Source: Faucicola osloensis_D
GTDB taxonomy: Bacteria > Pseudomonadota > Gammaproteobacteria > Pseudomonadales > Moraxellaceae
Assembly: GCA_020041925.1 (NCBI GenBank)
Contig: CP083409.1
Length of the DNA: 64,000 nt
Reading direction: 5' to 3' (one strand)
Part shown: positions 48,540 to 57,521 of the stretch, piece after piece
Numbering within the stretch: position 1 is the first letter of the stretch
Layout: each line of letters starts with the position of its first letter
Program-made: the position numbers and the translations under genes
Notes under the pieces: model-generated
The model's input: only the letters and a program-made list of their open reading frames with translations
What the model was told of the DNA's origin: nothing
The model's database searches: none

Positions 48540-50234
48540 ATGCCGCTATTATCGTCCTTAAACCAGTCTATTTTTCTGCGAATTTATGCAGGTCTGTTAT
48601 TTATCTGTTTGTTGGTTGCATTTTTTGCACAACTGCTTATCACCACTATCAATGCAGAGCGGGTACAGACTTATCGCGAGGATATGGCATCAGCGGCATT
48701 TTATCTCATTGATTCAGGCTTATCGCGCCAAGTCACTGCCCAAGAGCGTAATTTTTGGCTCTCTGATGTCAGTACGTTATTTGATACCAAGTTTAATATC
48801 GAACCGATCTCAAAAGCGGATTTTAGAACCAGCGAAATCAATCGACTCAATAAACAACAAGCCGTAGTACGTTTTAATAGCGATACCAATACGGCTGAGA
48901 TTTATTATAAAATCTCGGGTGAAGACAAGGTGTTGCATGTAAGTTTTAATAAACTTAGTGAGCAACAAATCAAAGGGGTAGGCGTGTTGCTGCTCGATGA
49001 TTTGTCTTACTATCGTACTTTGGCAGAAAAACAGCAACGCTTGCAACAAATTCAAAAATTTTTCCCTTTTAAGCTCACCTTGCAATCCATTAATAAACTG
49101 CAACTTGATACCGACCAAAAAGCGCGCCTGTATCGCAAAGATATTGTGATTATGTTCCGTGACAATACCAGTGTAGAGAATTCATCGATTCGAGTATTAG
49201 CACCGACTGAAATCCAAGATACCGTGGTGGATTTGGGACCCATTCCGCTATTTAACTGGTTTCCGCTTAATTTGATTATTAGTATTACGCTCATTAGTAT
49301 GTTCTTGATTAGTTTAGGGGTGTATGCGCTGATTTTCCCATTAGAGCGTAAATTGCAGCTTATTCAAAGCGGTATCACCAAAGTGCGCGAAGGTAAGCTC
49401 AATACCAAAGTAAAAGTCGTGGGCGAAGATGAAATTGCCCATCTAGCCGCAACCTTTAATAGTATGACTGAGCACATCCGCCGTTTGATTGAATCCCAGC
49501 GCGAGTTGACCCGTGCCGTATCCCATGAGCTGCGCACCCCAGTAGCACGTATTCGCTTTGCCGTGGATATGCTGGCTGATACGGATGATTATGACGATCG
49601 GATGAGTCAGCGTGATTATATCGACCAAGATATCGAATCGCTGAATGGCTTGATTGATGAAATTTTGACCTATGCCAAGCTTGAAGAAGGCTCACCTAAA
49701 ATGGACTGGGAAGATGTCGATTTGCAAGAACTCGTTTCGCAGATTGCCCGTGAGACCAATGCGCTTGGTAAACCTGTCACCGTTGAAGTAGGCAACATGC
49801 AAAAAGGTGCGTTTGCACAAGCCGATAGACGCTATTTACACCGTGTGTTGCAAAACTTGGCAGGTAATGCCACCCGTTATGCCGAAAGCACTATTATCAT
49901 TTCAGCAGGCTTAGAAAAAAATGAAGCCTTTATCAGTGTGGAAGATGATGGACAGGGTATTCCAGAAAAAGACCGTGAAAAAGTCTTTATCCCGTTTGCG
50001 CGTCTGGATGATAGTCGTACCCGTGCCTCGGGTGGTTATGGTCTCGGCTTATCAATCGTGTCTCGAATTGCGTTTTGGTTTAATGGTCGCATGTCAGTGG
50101 ATGAAAGCCCGACCTTGGGTGGGGCGCGATTTATCATGAAGTGGCCGAAAAGCCAGCTAGCGTCAAGTATTGAAGCCGATGAAATTACCCAAAAAAGTAG
50201 TGAGAAAAAATACACGGATGAGCAAGGGTCATAA
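48540..50234 (+). CDS. bfmS: Sensor histidine kinase BfmS
   Basis: Inner-membrane sensor of 564 residues. Membrane helix 1 is about 12-36, the periplasmic sensor region runs to about 237, and helix 2 (LIISITLISMFLISLGVYALI) is followed by HAMP (KVREGKLNTKVKVVGEDEI). The dimerisation domain has the phospho-acceptor His in AVSHELRTPVARIRF, and the ATPase domain has AGNATRYA, EDDGQGIPEKDREKVF and GGYGLGLSIVSR. It pairs with BfmR upstream. A hairpin between the two suggests that bfmS is partly or wholly transcribed from its own promoter. Confidence 0.92.
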   Translation: MPLLSSLNQSIFLRIYAGLLFICLLVAFFAQLLITTINAERVQTYREDMASAAFYLIDSGLSRQVTAQERNFWLSDVSTLFDTKFNIEPISKADFRTSEINRLNKQQAVVRFNSDTNTAEIYYKISGEDKVLHVSFNKLSEQQIKGVGVLLLDDLSYYRTLAEKQQRLQQIQKFFPFKLTLQSINKLQLDTDQKARLYRKDIVIMFRDNTSVENSSIRVLAPTEIQDTVVDLGPIPLFNWFPLNLIISITLISMFLISLGVYALIFPLERKLQLIQSGITKVREGKLNTKVKVVGEDEIAHLAATFNSMTEHIRRLIESQRELTRAVSHELRTPVARIRFAVDMLADTDDYDDRMSQRDYIDQDIESLNGLIDEILTYAKLEEGSPKMDWEDVDLQELVSQIARETNALGKPVTVEVGNMQKGAFAQADRRYLHRVLQNLAGNATRYAESTIIISAGLEKNEAFISVEDDGQGIPEKDREKVFIPFARLDDSRTRASGGYGLGLSIVSRIAFWFNGRMSVDESPTLGGARFIMKWPKSQLASSIEADEITQKSSEKKYTDEQGS

Positions 50235-50360
50235 GCTCGTTCTAGTAACGCTTGCAAATTTGCTCAGACTGGGCTAAATTTCAGTGAGTTATGCAATGGT
50301 TTAGCGAAATTTGCGCATATCAATTCACCGATGAGCGAAATCATCACAAGCGAGGATGGC

Positions 50361-50540
50361 ATGCGTTACCTGTTTTTAGCCTTGGTGGTACTCAACATGG
50401 CTGTTTTCGGTTATTATAATTTTTTGCGCAAACCTACTGAAAGCCAGTCCGTCTCACAGGCGCGCGCAGCATTGGTTCACCCTGTCACAGCCACCAATGT
50501 GTCAAGTGAATTACCCCCCATGATTGGTACTAAAAAGTAA
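50361..50540 (+). CDS. Small single-span membrane protein
   Basis: 59 residues from ATG 50361, which has GAGGA five bases before it (a weaker ATG lies at 50331). One hydrophobic helix (YLFLALVVLNMAVFGYYNFL) is followed by a polar, Ser/Thr-rich C-terminal tail of about 35 residues. I do not recognise a family. It follows bfmS by 126 bases on the same strand and may be part of the same transcript. Confidence 0.55.
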   Translation: MRYLFLALVVLNMAVFGYYNFLRKPTESQSVSQARAALVHPVTATNVSSELPPMIGTKK

Positions 50541-50632
50541 AAATGGCTACCCAAACCAAAGCTATCAAGACCAAAGTTACTAAGGAATCATGGTTAGCCT
50601 AATCTAAGCAACCCATTAGTCTTCTGTCAGCT

Positions 50633-52009
50633 TTATTCTATAATCGGAATGTTCACCACCACTACTAAACCGCCGCCATTGGGCTGATTACGAGCGATGA
50701 CGCTACCATTGTGCAGGTGAGTAATGCGGCTTACAATCGCAAGCCCAAGTCCACTCCCTTGCGTGGTACGTGCCGTTTCGCCCCGCTCAAATGGCTGCAT
50801 AATCCGCTCAAGCTGATCTTCGGCAACGCCTTGCCCTTCATCGCTAACTTTGATGGTTAAGTATTTTTGTCTAGAGGTTATCTCTGGCGTTAGGGTGTCA
50901 TCGGTAACCACTTGCTCAGTAGGCTGTAGATCATCATCAATGCCAATCTCAATATGAATGGGCGGCTGACCATAGCGACAAGCATTATTGACCAAATTAA
51001 CGATGAGACGCTTAATGGATAAGGGTCGCAATGGCACACTGGGCAGATCGTCTTGGATATCGATAATAAATGGGGTGGGGGCAAACTGCACCACAATCTC
51101 GTTAATGATGGGACGCAGGTTAGTCAATCGTACGGCTTCATCTGAGCCATCTTTCATAAATGAAATAAACTGCTCCAAAATCGCGTCCATGTCCTCAATG
51201 TCATACACTAGCCCTTCCCGCAAAAACTCATCAGGTAGCATCTCAGCTGTGAGTCGCATCCGCGTCAGTGGTGTGCGCAAATCATGGGAAATACCAGCGA
51301 GCATAATATTGCGTTCTTTTTGGGTTTGGGTCAGGTTATGAAATAGTCGGTTAAATGCCAAATTCACCTGACGAATCTCCGTTGAGCCTTCATTGGTCGC
51401 CAAATTGTTGGCGTGCCCAAGGGTGATGTAATCAATCGCCACTTTTTGTAGACGTTTGAGCGGGCGATTTAATTGTCTGACCAAAAACAAAATAGTCAGC
51501 AACGTGGCAAACGGAATCCCCAATAAGAAAAAATAAATCGACGTTGGGCTATATTTGGCATAAAACTTGACAGGCTCTTGCAGCCAAACATCCGGATGCG
51601 CACTGTCTTGAATATACAAAATCGGTACGGGTTTGAATTTAAAATTGACCGATACAGGACGCTGCATCACGGTTTCCATCTGTGTTGCCATTCGCTGGGT
51701 AAAGTAATCCACTAAGGTTTTTTCTTGAAAAGAAGGTATCTGTTGTGGGTCAGTAATCACGTTAATATGCGAGGCATCAATAATCCAGTTTTTAAGCTCG
51801 GGATTGTTTTTAAAATCTTTATCCGCTTTATCAATCATCAACAGCTGATTGGCAAGATAAGTCGCATGGTTTTGTAGCTCTGGTAAATACAGACTGCGCC
51901 AAAAAAACCACAGTGACAACGCCACGCTCACTAGTACCATCAACATCACCATCAAGGTGGTTTGCCAAGTGTGGCTATAGCCTTTGAGTTTGGGTAAATG
52001 CGGTTTCAT
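50633..52009 (-). CDS. envZ: Sensor histidine kinase, EnvZ-like
   Basis: 458 residues. Membrane helix 1 (about 17-37) and helix 2 (about 156-178, IYFFLLGIPFATLLTILFLV) enclose a periplasmic domain of about 115 residues. HAMP is followed by the His box AGISHDLRTPLTRMRLTAEM, the N box NLVNNACRYG and the glycine boxes DEGQGV and GSGLGLAIVSR. The His box and overall length are very like EnvZ, the osmosensor kinase. The usual ompR is not upstream: the next gene on that side is divergent avtA, 104 bases away. The symbol is by resemblance. Confidence 0.82.
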   Translation of the reverse strand: MKPHLPKLKGYSHTWQTTLMVMLMVLVSVALSLWFFWRSLYLPELQNHATYLANQLLMIDKADKDFKNNPELKNWIIDASHINVITDPQQIPSFQEKTLVDYFTQRMATQMETVMQRPVSVNFKFKPVPILYIQDSAHPDVWLQEPVKFYAKYSPTSIYFFLLGIPFATLLTILFLVRQLNRPLKRLQKVAIDYITLGHANNLATNEGSTEIRQVNLAFNRLFHNLTQTQKERNIMLAGISHDLRTPLTRMRLTAEMLPDEFLREGLVYDIEDMDAILEQFISFMKDGSDEAVRLTNLRPIINEIVVQFAPTPFIIDIQDDLPSVPLRPLSIKRLIVNLVNNACRYGQPPIHIEIGIDDDLQPTEQVVTDDTLTPEITSRQKYLTIKVSDEGQGVAEDQLERIMQPFERGETARTTQGSGLGLAIVSRITHLHNGSVIARNQPNGGGLVVVVNIPIIE

Positions 52010-52113
52010 GCTGAGGTATCCTGATGGTGGCTGTACAGCTGAGCCAAAACGGGCAACGGCACTTGCATCCTGTTATAATACGCAGATAGCTTGGCAAAAT
52101 TAAAGGGGCAATC

Positions 52114-53427
52114 ATGCAGTTTTCAAAGTTTGGTGAAAAGTTTACCAAAAACAGCGGTATTTTGCAGTTAATGGATGATTTGGGCAACGCGCTTAATAGC
52201 GAGCAACCGATTAATATGCTCGGCGGTGGCAATCCAGCACGGATTGATAAAGTTAACCAAACCTATTGGTCGGTGTTTAAAACCCTAGCTGAAGGTGATA
52301 TGGGTTCAATGGCCATCGAAAATATCGGAAACTACTCAACGCCGCAGGGCGATGCCAAGTTTATTGCAGCATTGGTAGATTTTTTTAATCGCCATTATGA
52401 TTGGGGACTTACCACAGACAATATCGCCCTGACCAATGGCTCACAAAATGCATTTTTTTATTTATTTAACTTGTTTGGTGGGCAGTTTGACGATACCACA
52501 CAAGGCAGCATTGATAAAAAAATTCTATTACCTCTTGCCCCAGAATATGTGGGTTATGCCGATGCCCATGTGGATGGGCAGCATTTTATCGCAGTGCCCC
52601 CCAGCATTGAATTTGTGCAACATCAAGGTGAAGACGGCTTTTTTAAATACCGAGTCGATTTTGACACCCTAGAAAATTTGGCTGAATTGCACAACGGCGA
52701 AATTGGGGCAATTTGTTGCTCACGCCCGACCAACCCAACAGGCAACGTGCTGACCGATGACGAAATGGCGCGCCTTGAAGTGATTGCTAAGCGTTTTGAT
52801 ATCCCACTGATTATTGACAATGCGTATGGGATGCCGTTCCCCAATATCATCTATAGCCAAGCCACGCTCAATTGGAATGAGCAAATTATTTTGTGCTTTA
52901 GCCTATCAAAAATCGGTTTGCCTGGGGTGCGTACTGGGATTGTGGTCGCCAATCCGCAGGTGGTCAAAGCGATTAGCAGCCTAAACGCCATTGTTAATTT
53001 AGCGCCGACCCGTTTTGGCGCGGCGATTGCTACGCCACTGCTACAAGATGACCGGCTAAAAGATTTGTCAGACAATCATATTCGTCCGTTTTATCAAGGA
53101 CAAGCCAAATTAGCCGTGCAGCTGCTAAAACAAGAACTGGGCGACTTGCCAAATGATGCGATGAAAATCCACAAGCCTGAAGGTGCGATTTTCTTGTGGG
53201 TATGGTTTAAAGATTTACCGATAACCACGGTGGAATTGTATGAGCGATTAAAAGCTAAAGGCACGTTGATTATCCCAAGCGAGCATTTCTTTGTTGGCGT
53301 GGATACCAAGAACTTTAGACATGCCCATGAGTGTATCCGCCTAAGCATCGCCCAAGATGATGATACCTTGAAAAAAGGGATTACTACGATTGGGGAAGTG
53401 GTGAGGGCGGTTTATACCAATCAATAA
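52114..53427 (+). CDS. avtA: Valine--pyruvate aminotransferase
   Basis: PLP-dependent class I aminotransferase of 437 residues that makes alanine or valine by transamination between pyruvate and branched-chain keto acids. Opening residues MQFSKFGEKFTKNSGILQLM and LGGGNPA are typical of AvtA. The substrate-anchoring NPTGNVL (in SRPTNPTGN), the PLP-phosphate Asp region IIDNAYGMPFPN and the Schiff-base Lys in FSLSKIGLPGVRTG are present. Single gene. Confidence 0.95.
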   Translation: MQFSKFGEKFTKNSGILQLMDDLGNALNSEQPINMLGGGNPARIDKVNQTYWSVFKTLAEGDMGSMAIENIGNYSTPQGDAKFIAALVDFFNRHYDWGLTTDNIALTNGSQNAFFYLFNLFGGQFDDTTQGSIDKKILLPLAPEYVGYADAHVDGQHFIAVPPSIEFVQHQGEDGFFKYRVDFDTLENLAELHNGEIGAICCSRPTNPTGNVLTDDEMARLEVIAKRFDIPLIIDNAYGMPFPNIIYSQATLNWNEQIILCFSLSKIGLPGVRTGIVVANPQVVKAISSLNAIVNLAPTRFGAAIATPLLQDDRLKDLSDNHIRPFYQGQAKLAVQLLKQELGDLPNDAMKIHKPEGAIFLWVWFKDLPITTVELYERLKAKGTLIIPSEHFFVGVDTKNFRHAHECIRLSIAQDDDTLKKGITTIGEVVRAVYTNQ

Positions 53428-53437
53428 AAACAAGCAA

Positions 53438-53468
53438 TAAAAAAAGGTCGCACATCGCGCCCTTTTAC
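53438..53468. terminator. Bidirectional terminator between avtA and hisH
   Basis: AAAAGGTCGC and GCGCCCTTTT form a ten-base stem with one mismatch around ACATC, flanked by A and T runs, between convergent genes. Confidence 0.65.
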
Positions 53469-53483
53469 TGTTGTTTTTAACAA

Positions 53484-54119
53484 CTAAATTTTCCACTCCA
53501 CAAAATTCTTCAATAGCTGCAATCCTGCGGTATGGCTTTTTTCGGGGTGGAACTGGGTCGCAAACAGATTATCTTTAATCACGCTGGCACAAAACTCGAC
53601 GCCATAATCACAGGTTGCCGCCACAATCGAGGTATCAGACGGCACACAATAAAAACTATGCACAAAATAAAAATGGGTATTATCTTCAATCCCTTGCCAT
53701 AGCGGATGCGCCAAATCCATATGGGTGATAGTATTCCAGCCCATATGCGGCACTTTAATGCGTTCGTTTTTGTCATCTAGCCAATGATCATCAAAGCGTT
53801 TGACGTCACCACCCAGTACCCCTAGACAGTCTACCCCGTCATTTTCTTCTGAGCGCTCAAACAACGCCTGCATTCCCACACAAATCGCCATCACAGGCTT
53901 ATTAAATACAGCCGTTTTGACAGCATCAGCGATTCCTGCTGCCTGCATCTCTGCCATGCAGTCGCGCATTGCCCCTACGCCAGGGAAGACGATTTTGTCT
54001 GCCGCCGCAATCACTGCAGGGTCACGCGTGATCGACACATCAGCGCCCACTGCCGTCAAGGCTTTACCCGCCGAATGTAAATTACCCATGCCATAATCTA
54101 ACAATGCAACCTTTGTCAT
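53484..54119 (-). CDS. hisH: Imidazole glycerol phosphate synthase subunit HisH
   Basis: Glutamine amidotransferase that feeds ammonia to HisF in histidine synthesis. 211 residues with the opening VALLDYGMGNLHSAGKAL, the nucleophile Cys in MAICVGMQALFE, the PHMGWN segment, HFYFVHSFYC and the His/Glu pair in ATQFHPEKSH. HisF and HisA are not in the window and hisB is 41 kb away, so the histidine genes are dispersed here. Confidence 0.96.
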   Translation of the reverse strand: MTKVALLDYGMGNLHSAGKALTAVGADVSITRDPAVIAAADKIVFPGVGAMRDCMAEMQAAGIADAVKTAVFNKPVMAICVGMQALFERSEENDGVDCLGVLGGDVKRFDDHWLDDKNERIKVPHMGWNTITHMDLAHPLWQGIEDNTHFYFVHSFYCVPSDTSIVAATCDYGVEFCASVIKDNLFATQFHPEKSHTAGLQLLKNFVEWKI

Positions 54120-54207
54120 CTGTTATCCTGTTGTCAAAAAAAGCCCAAAACCGCGATTAAGCGCTGATATCACTTGGCGCTAATTTATCGTCAATTACCA
54201 AAGAAGC

Positions 54208-54233
54208 TTTGAAAAATACCAAAATAGCCATTA
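54208..54233 (+). promoter_or_regulatory. Weak sigma-32-like promoter of cbpA
   Basis: TTTGAAA (54208-54214), 11-base spacer, AGCCATTA (54226-54233). The match to the RpoH consensus is poorer than at grpE, but the gene encodes a DnaJ-like co-chaperone. Confidence 0.35.
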
Positions 54234-54295
54234 TATTAATATCATCACATTGCTGCGCAAATAGCACTATTCGAAAAATTGTAAGGACAATAATA

Positions 54296-55288
54296 ATGGC
54301 AGAAAAAAACTATTATGACATTTTAGGCGTCGATAAAAAAGCCAGTGAGGCAGATATTAAAAAAGCCTATCGCAAACTGGTACGACAATATCACCCTGAT
54401 ATCAACGACTCACCCGATGCCGACGCCAAAATGGGTGAAATCAATAACGCCTATGAAACGCTCAAGGACGCTGAAAAACGCGCCCAATACGACCTGATGC
54501 TCGATAACCCTCATATGGGTCAAGACTTTGGCGGTATGGGGGGTGGCATGGGCGGCGGTCAGGGCTTTAATGCCAATATGAGCCAAGCAGATTTGGATGA
54601 AATCCTTCGCCAGTTTGGCGCTGGGGCTGGCGGTCGTCAATCGCAAGGCGCGGGTGGCTTTAGATTTGATGATATTTTCTCGACATTCGGGGGCGGTGCA
54701 GACGGATTTGGTGGCAGACAGTCGCAACGCTCGACCAAAGGCGAAGATCAGCATGCCGAGTTATCAATTGATTTGAAAGCCACTTATAAAGGCGATACCC
54801 GTAAAATCAGCCTAAGTTTACCCGTACAAACCGCGACAGGGCTGGATTATCAAACCAAAACCATTGAGGTCAAAATCCCCAAAGGTATTGCCGAAGGGCA
54901 ACAAATTCGCTTGGCAAAACAAGGCAATCCAAGCCCGTATGGCGGTGATAATGGCGATTTGTACCTAAAAATCAAATTCAATCACCCAGACAATATCCGT
55001 GTAGAAGGCAAAGACGTGTTCCAAACAGTAGACGTTGCGCCTTGGGAAGCAGCCATGGGTGGTCAAATCACGGTCAATACGCCTGCTGGCAAGGTCAATG
55101 TCAATGTACCAAAAAATAGCCGCACGGGCACCAATCTGCGCCTTAAAGGTAAAGGTATCCCAGCCAAAGAAGCCGGTGATTTGTATTTAAGCTTAAATAT
55201 CGTGTTGCCAAAAATTAATACAGACGCAGATATCCAAGCGTTTGAAGCGTTCAAATCGGCATTTGCCTCGTTTGTGCCAACGCGCTAA
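54296..55288 (+). CDS. cbpA: DnaJ-like curved-DNA-binding co-chaperone CbpA
   Basis: 330 residues from ATG 54296, with TAAGGA before it; the frame is open 87 bases further upstream but without conservation. J domain (about 5-70) with KNYYDILGVDKKASEADIKK and the HPD motif (YHPDIND). Then a Gly-rich region (GGMGGGMGGGQGF), no zinc fingers, and two C-terminal beta domains (HAELSIDLKATYKGD, IPKGIAEGQQIRLAKQGNP). This is the CbpA class rather than DnaJ. It should stimulate the DnaK encoded at 17.8 kb and may bind the nucleoid. cbpM follows, 128 bases later. Confidence 0.95.
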   Translation: MAEKNYYDILGVDKKASEADIKKAYRKLVRQYHPDINDSPDADAKMGEINNAYETLKDAEKRAQYDLMLDNPHMGQDFGGMGGGMGGGQGFNANMSQADLDEILRQFGAGAGGRQSQGAGGFRFDDIFSTFGGGADGFGGRQSQRSTKGEDQHAELSIDLKATYKGDTRKISLSLPVQTATGLDYQTKTIEVKIPKGIAEGQQIRLAKQGNPSPYGGDNGDLYLKIKFNHPDNIRVEGKDVFQTVDVAPWEAAMGGQITVNTPAGKVNVNVPKNSRTGTNLRLKGKGIPAKEAGDLYLSLNIVLPKINTDADIQAFEAFKSAFASFVPTR

Positions 55289-55290
55289 TC

Positions 55291-55339
55291 TATTGATAAT
55301 TAAGCTTTATTGATAACTAAGCTTTATTGATAACTAAGC
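55291..55339 (+). repeat. Tandem 17-base repeat between cbpA and cbpM
   Basis: TATTGATAACTAAGCTT is present 2.9 times: 55291-55307 (one change), 55308-55324, and 55325-55339 (last two bases missing). Confidence 0.85.
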
Positions 55340-55416
55340 AAAAAAATAGGCAGTACAATAAAAAAAATGACAAACAGGCAACAAACATAACTATAGCTAG
55401 ATAAAAGGAGTGTAAC

Positions 55417-55743
55417 ATGGCTCAAACCACCCATACGGATTTATCATTACGCTTAACCTTAGATGATTTGATTATGGCGAGTAGTTGGGATGAAAGCTGG
55501 GTATTAGCGCTGATGGATGAAGATATTATTTATGCTGAAACACCTGCTATCGACAGCCAGCCCTATTTTAATAGCGCACAATTGACCACAGTGCGCCTTG
55601 CCTCACGCCTACGCCGTGATTTTGATGCCAGTCCGCAAGCGATTGGCTTGATACTATCGCTGCTTGACGAGCTAAGACCGCTTCGGCAGTTACAGCGGCA
55701 AATCACGCTCACGCGAATAATTCATGATGTGGATGATAACTAA
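55417..55743 (+). CDS. cbpM: Chaperone modulatory protein CbpM
   Basis: 108-residue all-helical protein of the CbpM/MerR-like family that binds the J domain of CbpA and blocks its action. Landmarks are LTLDDLIMASSWDESWVLALM, the middle PYFNSAQLTTVRLASRLRRD and a C-terminal helix with LLDELRPLRQLQRQI. Position directly after cbpA supports the call. AAAAGGAG precedes the ATG. A terminator hairpin follows. Confidence 0.9.
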   Translation: MAQTTHTDLSLRLTLDDLIMASSWDESWVLALMDEDIIYAETPAIDSQPYFNSAQLTTVRLASRLRRDFDASPQAIGLILSLLDELRPLRQLQRQITLTRIIHDVDDN

Positions 55744-55786
55744 CAAACATCAAGTTAGCCAACATCACTTAGGTGAATTTAATGTT

Positions 55787-55825
55787 AAAAAAGGGCGGGT
55801 TATCGCGCGATAAGCAGCCCTTTTC
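55787..55825. terminator. Bidirectional terminator between cbpM and the DUF305 gene
   Basis: AAAAGGGC (55789-55796) pairs with GCCCTTTT (55817-55824); inside is a second palindrome, TTATCGCGCGATAA. It serves convergent genes. Confidence 0.75.
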
Positions 55826-55843
55826 ATTTGCTACAGCAACCGA

Positions 55844-56665
55844 TTATTGGGCATAACCGTGATTACGGAGCCAGTTTTGTAGAAGTTGAATTTCGGCTTG
55901 TTGGGTATCGATTAGGGTATTGGTAAGGCTACGCACTTTGTCATCGTTACCATATTTGGCAACCACTTGTGAGAACGCAATCGCGCCTTTATGATGAATC
56001 AGCACGGTTTGGGCAAACGCTTGGTCGGCGTTTTTAGTCATGACTGTGTCCACCATTTCTTGCTGCATATCATCGATAATGCTATCGATTTCTTGCTGGG
56101 CTGCCACACTATCTGCCATCGGCTGATTAGGGTCCGCGGTGTTTTGAATTAGTTGCATGGCAAGCCAATTCTGTAATATTTGTGATTCATTTTGGCGTGA
56201 GCTAATAATGTCTTGGGCTAAGTCTAGCAGTTCAGGATTTTTGCCATATCGCTGCTCAATACTGGCAAGTGCGATGGTTTCATCAAAATGACTCAGCATG
56301 GTTTTGACAAAAATCATATCAGGCGAGATGGGTATATAGTCAAATTGATTGAGGGCGTTTGGATCACTGGCTGCAGCCGCATCGATGCTTGGCTGCTTGA
56401 TGACAGTAAAATACGCTTCTTGATAGTCATTGATGGTACTTGAGTCAGGCATCAAGTAGCCTTGTGCCAATTGACTGACGGTGAGCATGTTTTTATTAAT
56501 TGCCTGTGTGTCTAATACCTGTGGCAATGGTTTATCATCAAATTCTTGGGGCGCGCTCGCGCTGACAGCCGTTTGGGGTGTTGGCTGCTGAGAATCAGAT
56601 TGCTCACAACCAATCATGCTGATAACTGCGATGACAAGCAAGATTGATGGTGCGGTGTTGGCCAT
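55844..56665 (-). CDS. DUF305 lipoprotein with two DUF305 units
   Basis: 273 residues from ATG 56665, with GGGAG before it; the upstream part of the open frame lacks a signal. Signal peptide ending SMIGC, a lipobox-like site, so a membrane lipoprotein is likely. After a Ser/Gln/Pro-rich linker come two four-helix DUF305 units. The first, about residues 120-190, contains FVKTMLSHFDETIALASIEQ; the second, about 205-270, contains FAQTVLIHHKGAIAFSQVV and LLQNWLRNHG. DUF305 proteins belong to the ferritin-like or copper-linked periplasmic group and often carry M/HH motifs. Only the second unit keeps HH. Function unknown. Confidence 0.82.
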   Translation of the reverse strand: MANTAPSILLVIAVISMIGCEQSDSQQPTPQTAVSASAPQEFDDKPLPQVLDTQAINKNMLTVSQLAQGYLMPDSSTINDYQEAYFTVIKQPSIDAAAASDPNALNQFDYIPISPDMIFVKTMLSHFDETIALASIEQRYGKNPELLDLAQDIISSRQNESQILQNWLAMQLIQNTADPNQPMADSVAAQQEIDSIIDDMQQEMVDTVMTKNADQAFAQTVLIHHKGAIAFSQVVAKYGNDDKVRSLTNTLIDTQQAEIQLLQNWLRNHGYAQ

Positions 56666-56854
56666 GCATCGGCTCCCATGCCTTGATTTTATACGGTGTT
56701 TTTTGAAATGATGATTGTAAGCATTAACTGTCAGCATTGATTATCAGTCTTAGGCAAGAGTATAAAGTAGGGTAATCACAGTGACTATATCAATTGTGTC
56801 ATGGCAGCTTGCTTATCATTTGCTAGCTGCTGATTGTGCTAGCTGTCGATTATG

Positions 56855-57520
56855 CTAGCTGTCGCTTGCGGGCAATATCCCCGCCAAGGCAAAAAACGCG
56901 CGATAAGCGGCTACTTTTTTCTCCAAGCTTTGCGGGTAAGCGCGCGAGGTCGATGGCAACCGATAAATACCAAATGTTCGCCCAAAAGCATTAACTTCAA
57001 GAAACTGATTGGTTTTTGGCAGTTTATAGGGTGTTTGACTGGGATCAAAATAGGGTGACGCGGGGTCACTGATACTTTGGTTGACCAGCGCTATCAGCAC
57101 TTCTGTGGCTTTGCCACCGGTGGTATAAATCCACTTAACCTGCTCAAGCTGTGCCAAAACTTTACCCAAATCAACCGTAGCTACCACGGTCAGATGTTCA
57201 TCAGCCGCATTGCCTTTTTCGCGGATGACATGAGTGACTGAGGGACATTCACCGATTTTATAAGCCTGTAAGAATGCTTTAATTTTTTCGGCATCAAAGC
57301 GTTTTTCGTCACCAACTCGAAAATAATCGATATCATCAAAAAACACCTTGCCCATGATGCGCCACATATCATTATAAAAATTGGGGTAATGAAATGCCAT
57401 GCACCATTTATCAGGCGTGGGCGGCATGGTACCCATCATCAAGACTTTGGTATCAGCAAAAAAGAAGTTACCAAACGGATGGGCTTCGACACGCGGGTCA
57501 GTCAATAAATCAGCAGACAT
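56855..57520 (-). CDS. Uracil-DNA glycosylase superfamily protein
   Basis: 221 residues, cytoplasmic. The N-terminal segment VLMMGTMPPTPDKWCMAFHY with FYNDMWRIMG, and the C-terminal LPSTSRAYP, match the UDG-like fold family found in many bacteria. Those motifs correspond to motif 1 (after the GxxPG pattern) and the substrate-binding loop of glycosylases. The TTGGKATEVL strand fits the central sheet. It probably removes a damaged or mismatched base, but the substrate cannot be read from the sequence. It ends near the DUF305 gene and begins one base from the lptG stop, so it may be transcribed with lptF-lptG. Confidence 0.72.
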   Translation of the reverse strand: MSADLLTDPRVEAHPFGNFFFADTKVLMMGTMPPTPDKWCMAFHYPNFYNDMWRIMGKVFFDDIDYFRVGDEKRFDAEKIKAFLQAYKIGECPSVTHVIREKGNAADEHLTVVATVDLGKVLAQLEQVKWIYTTGGKATEVLIALVNQSISDPASPYFDPSQTPYKLPKTNQFLEVNAFGRTFGIYRLPSTSRAYPQSLEKKVAAYRAFFALAGILPASDS

Positions 57521-57521
57521 A

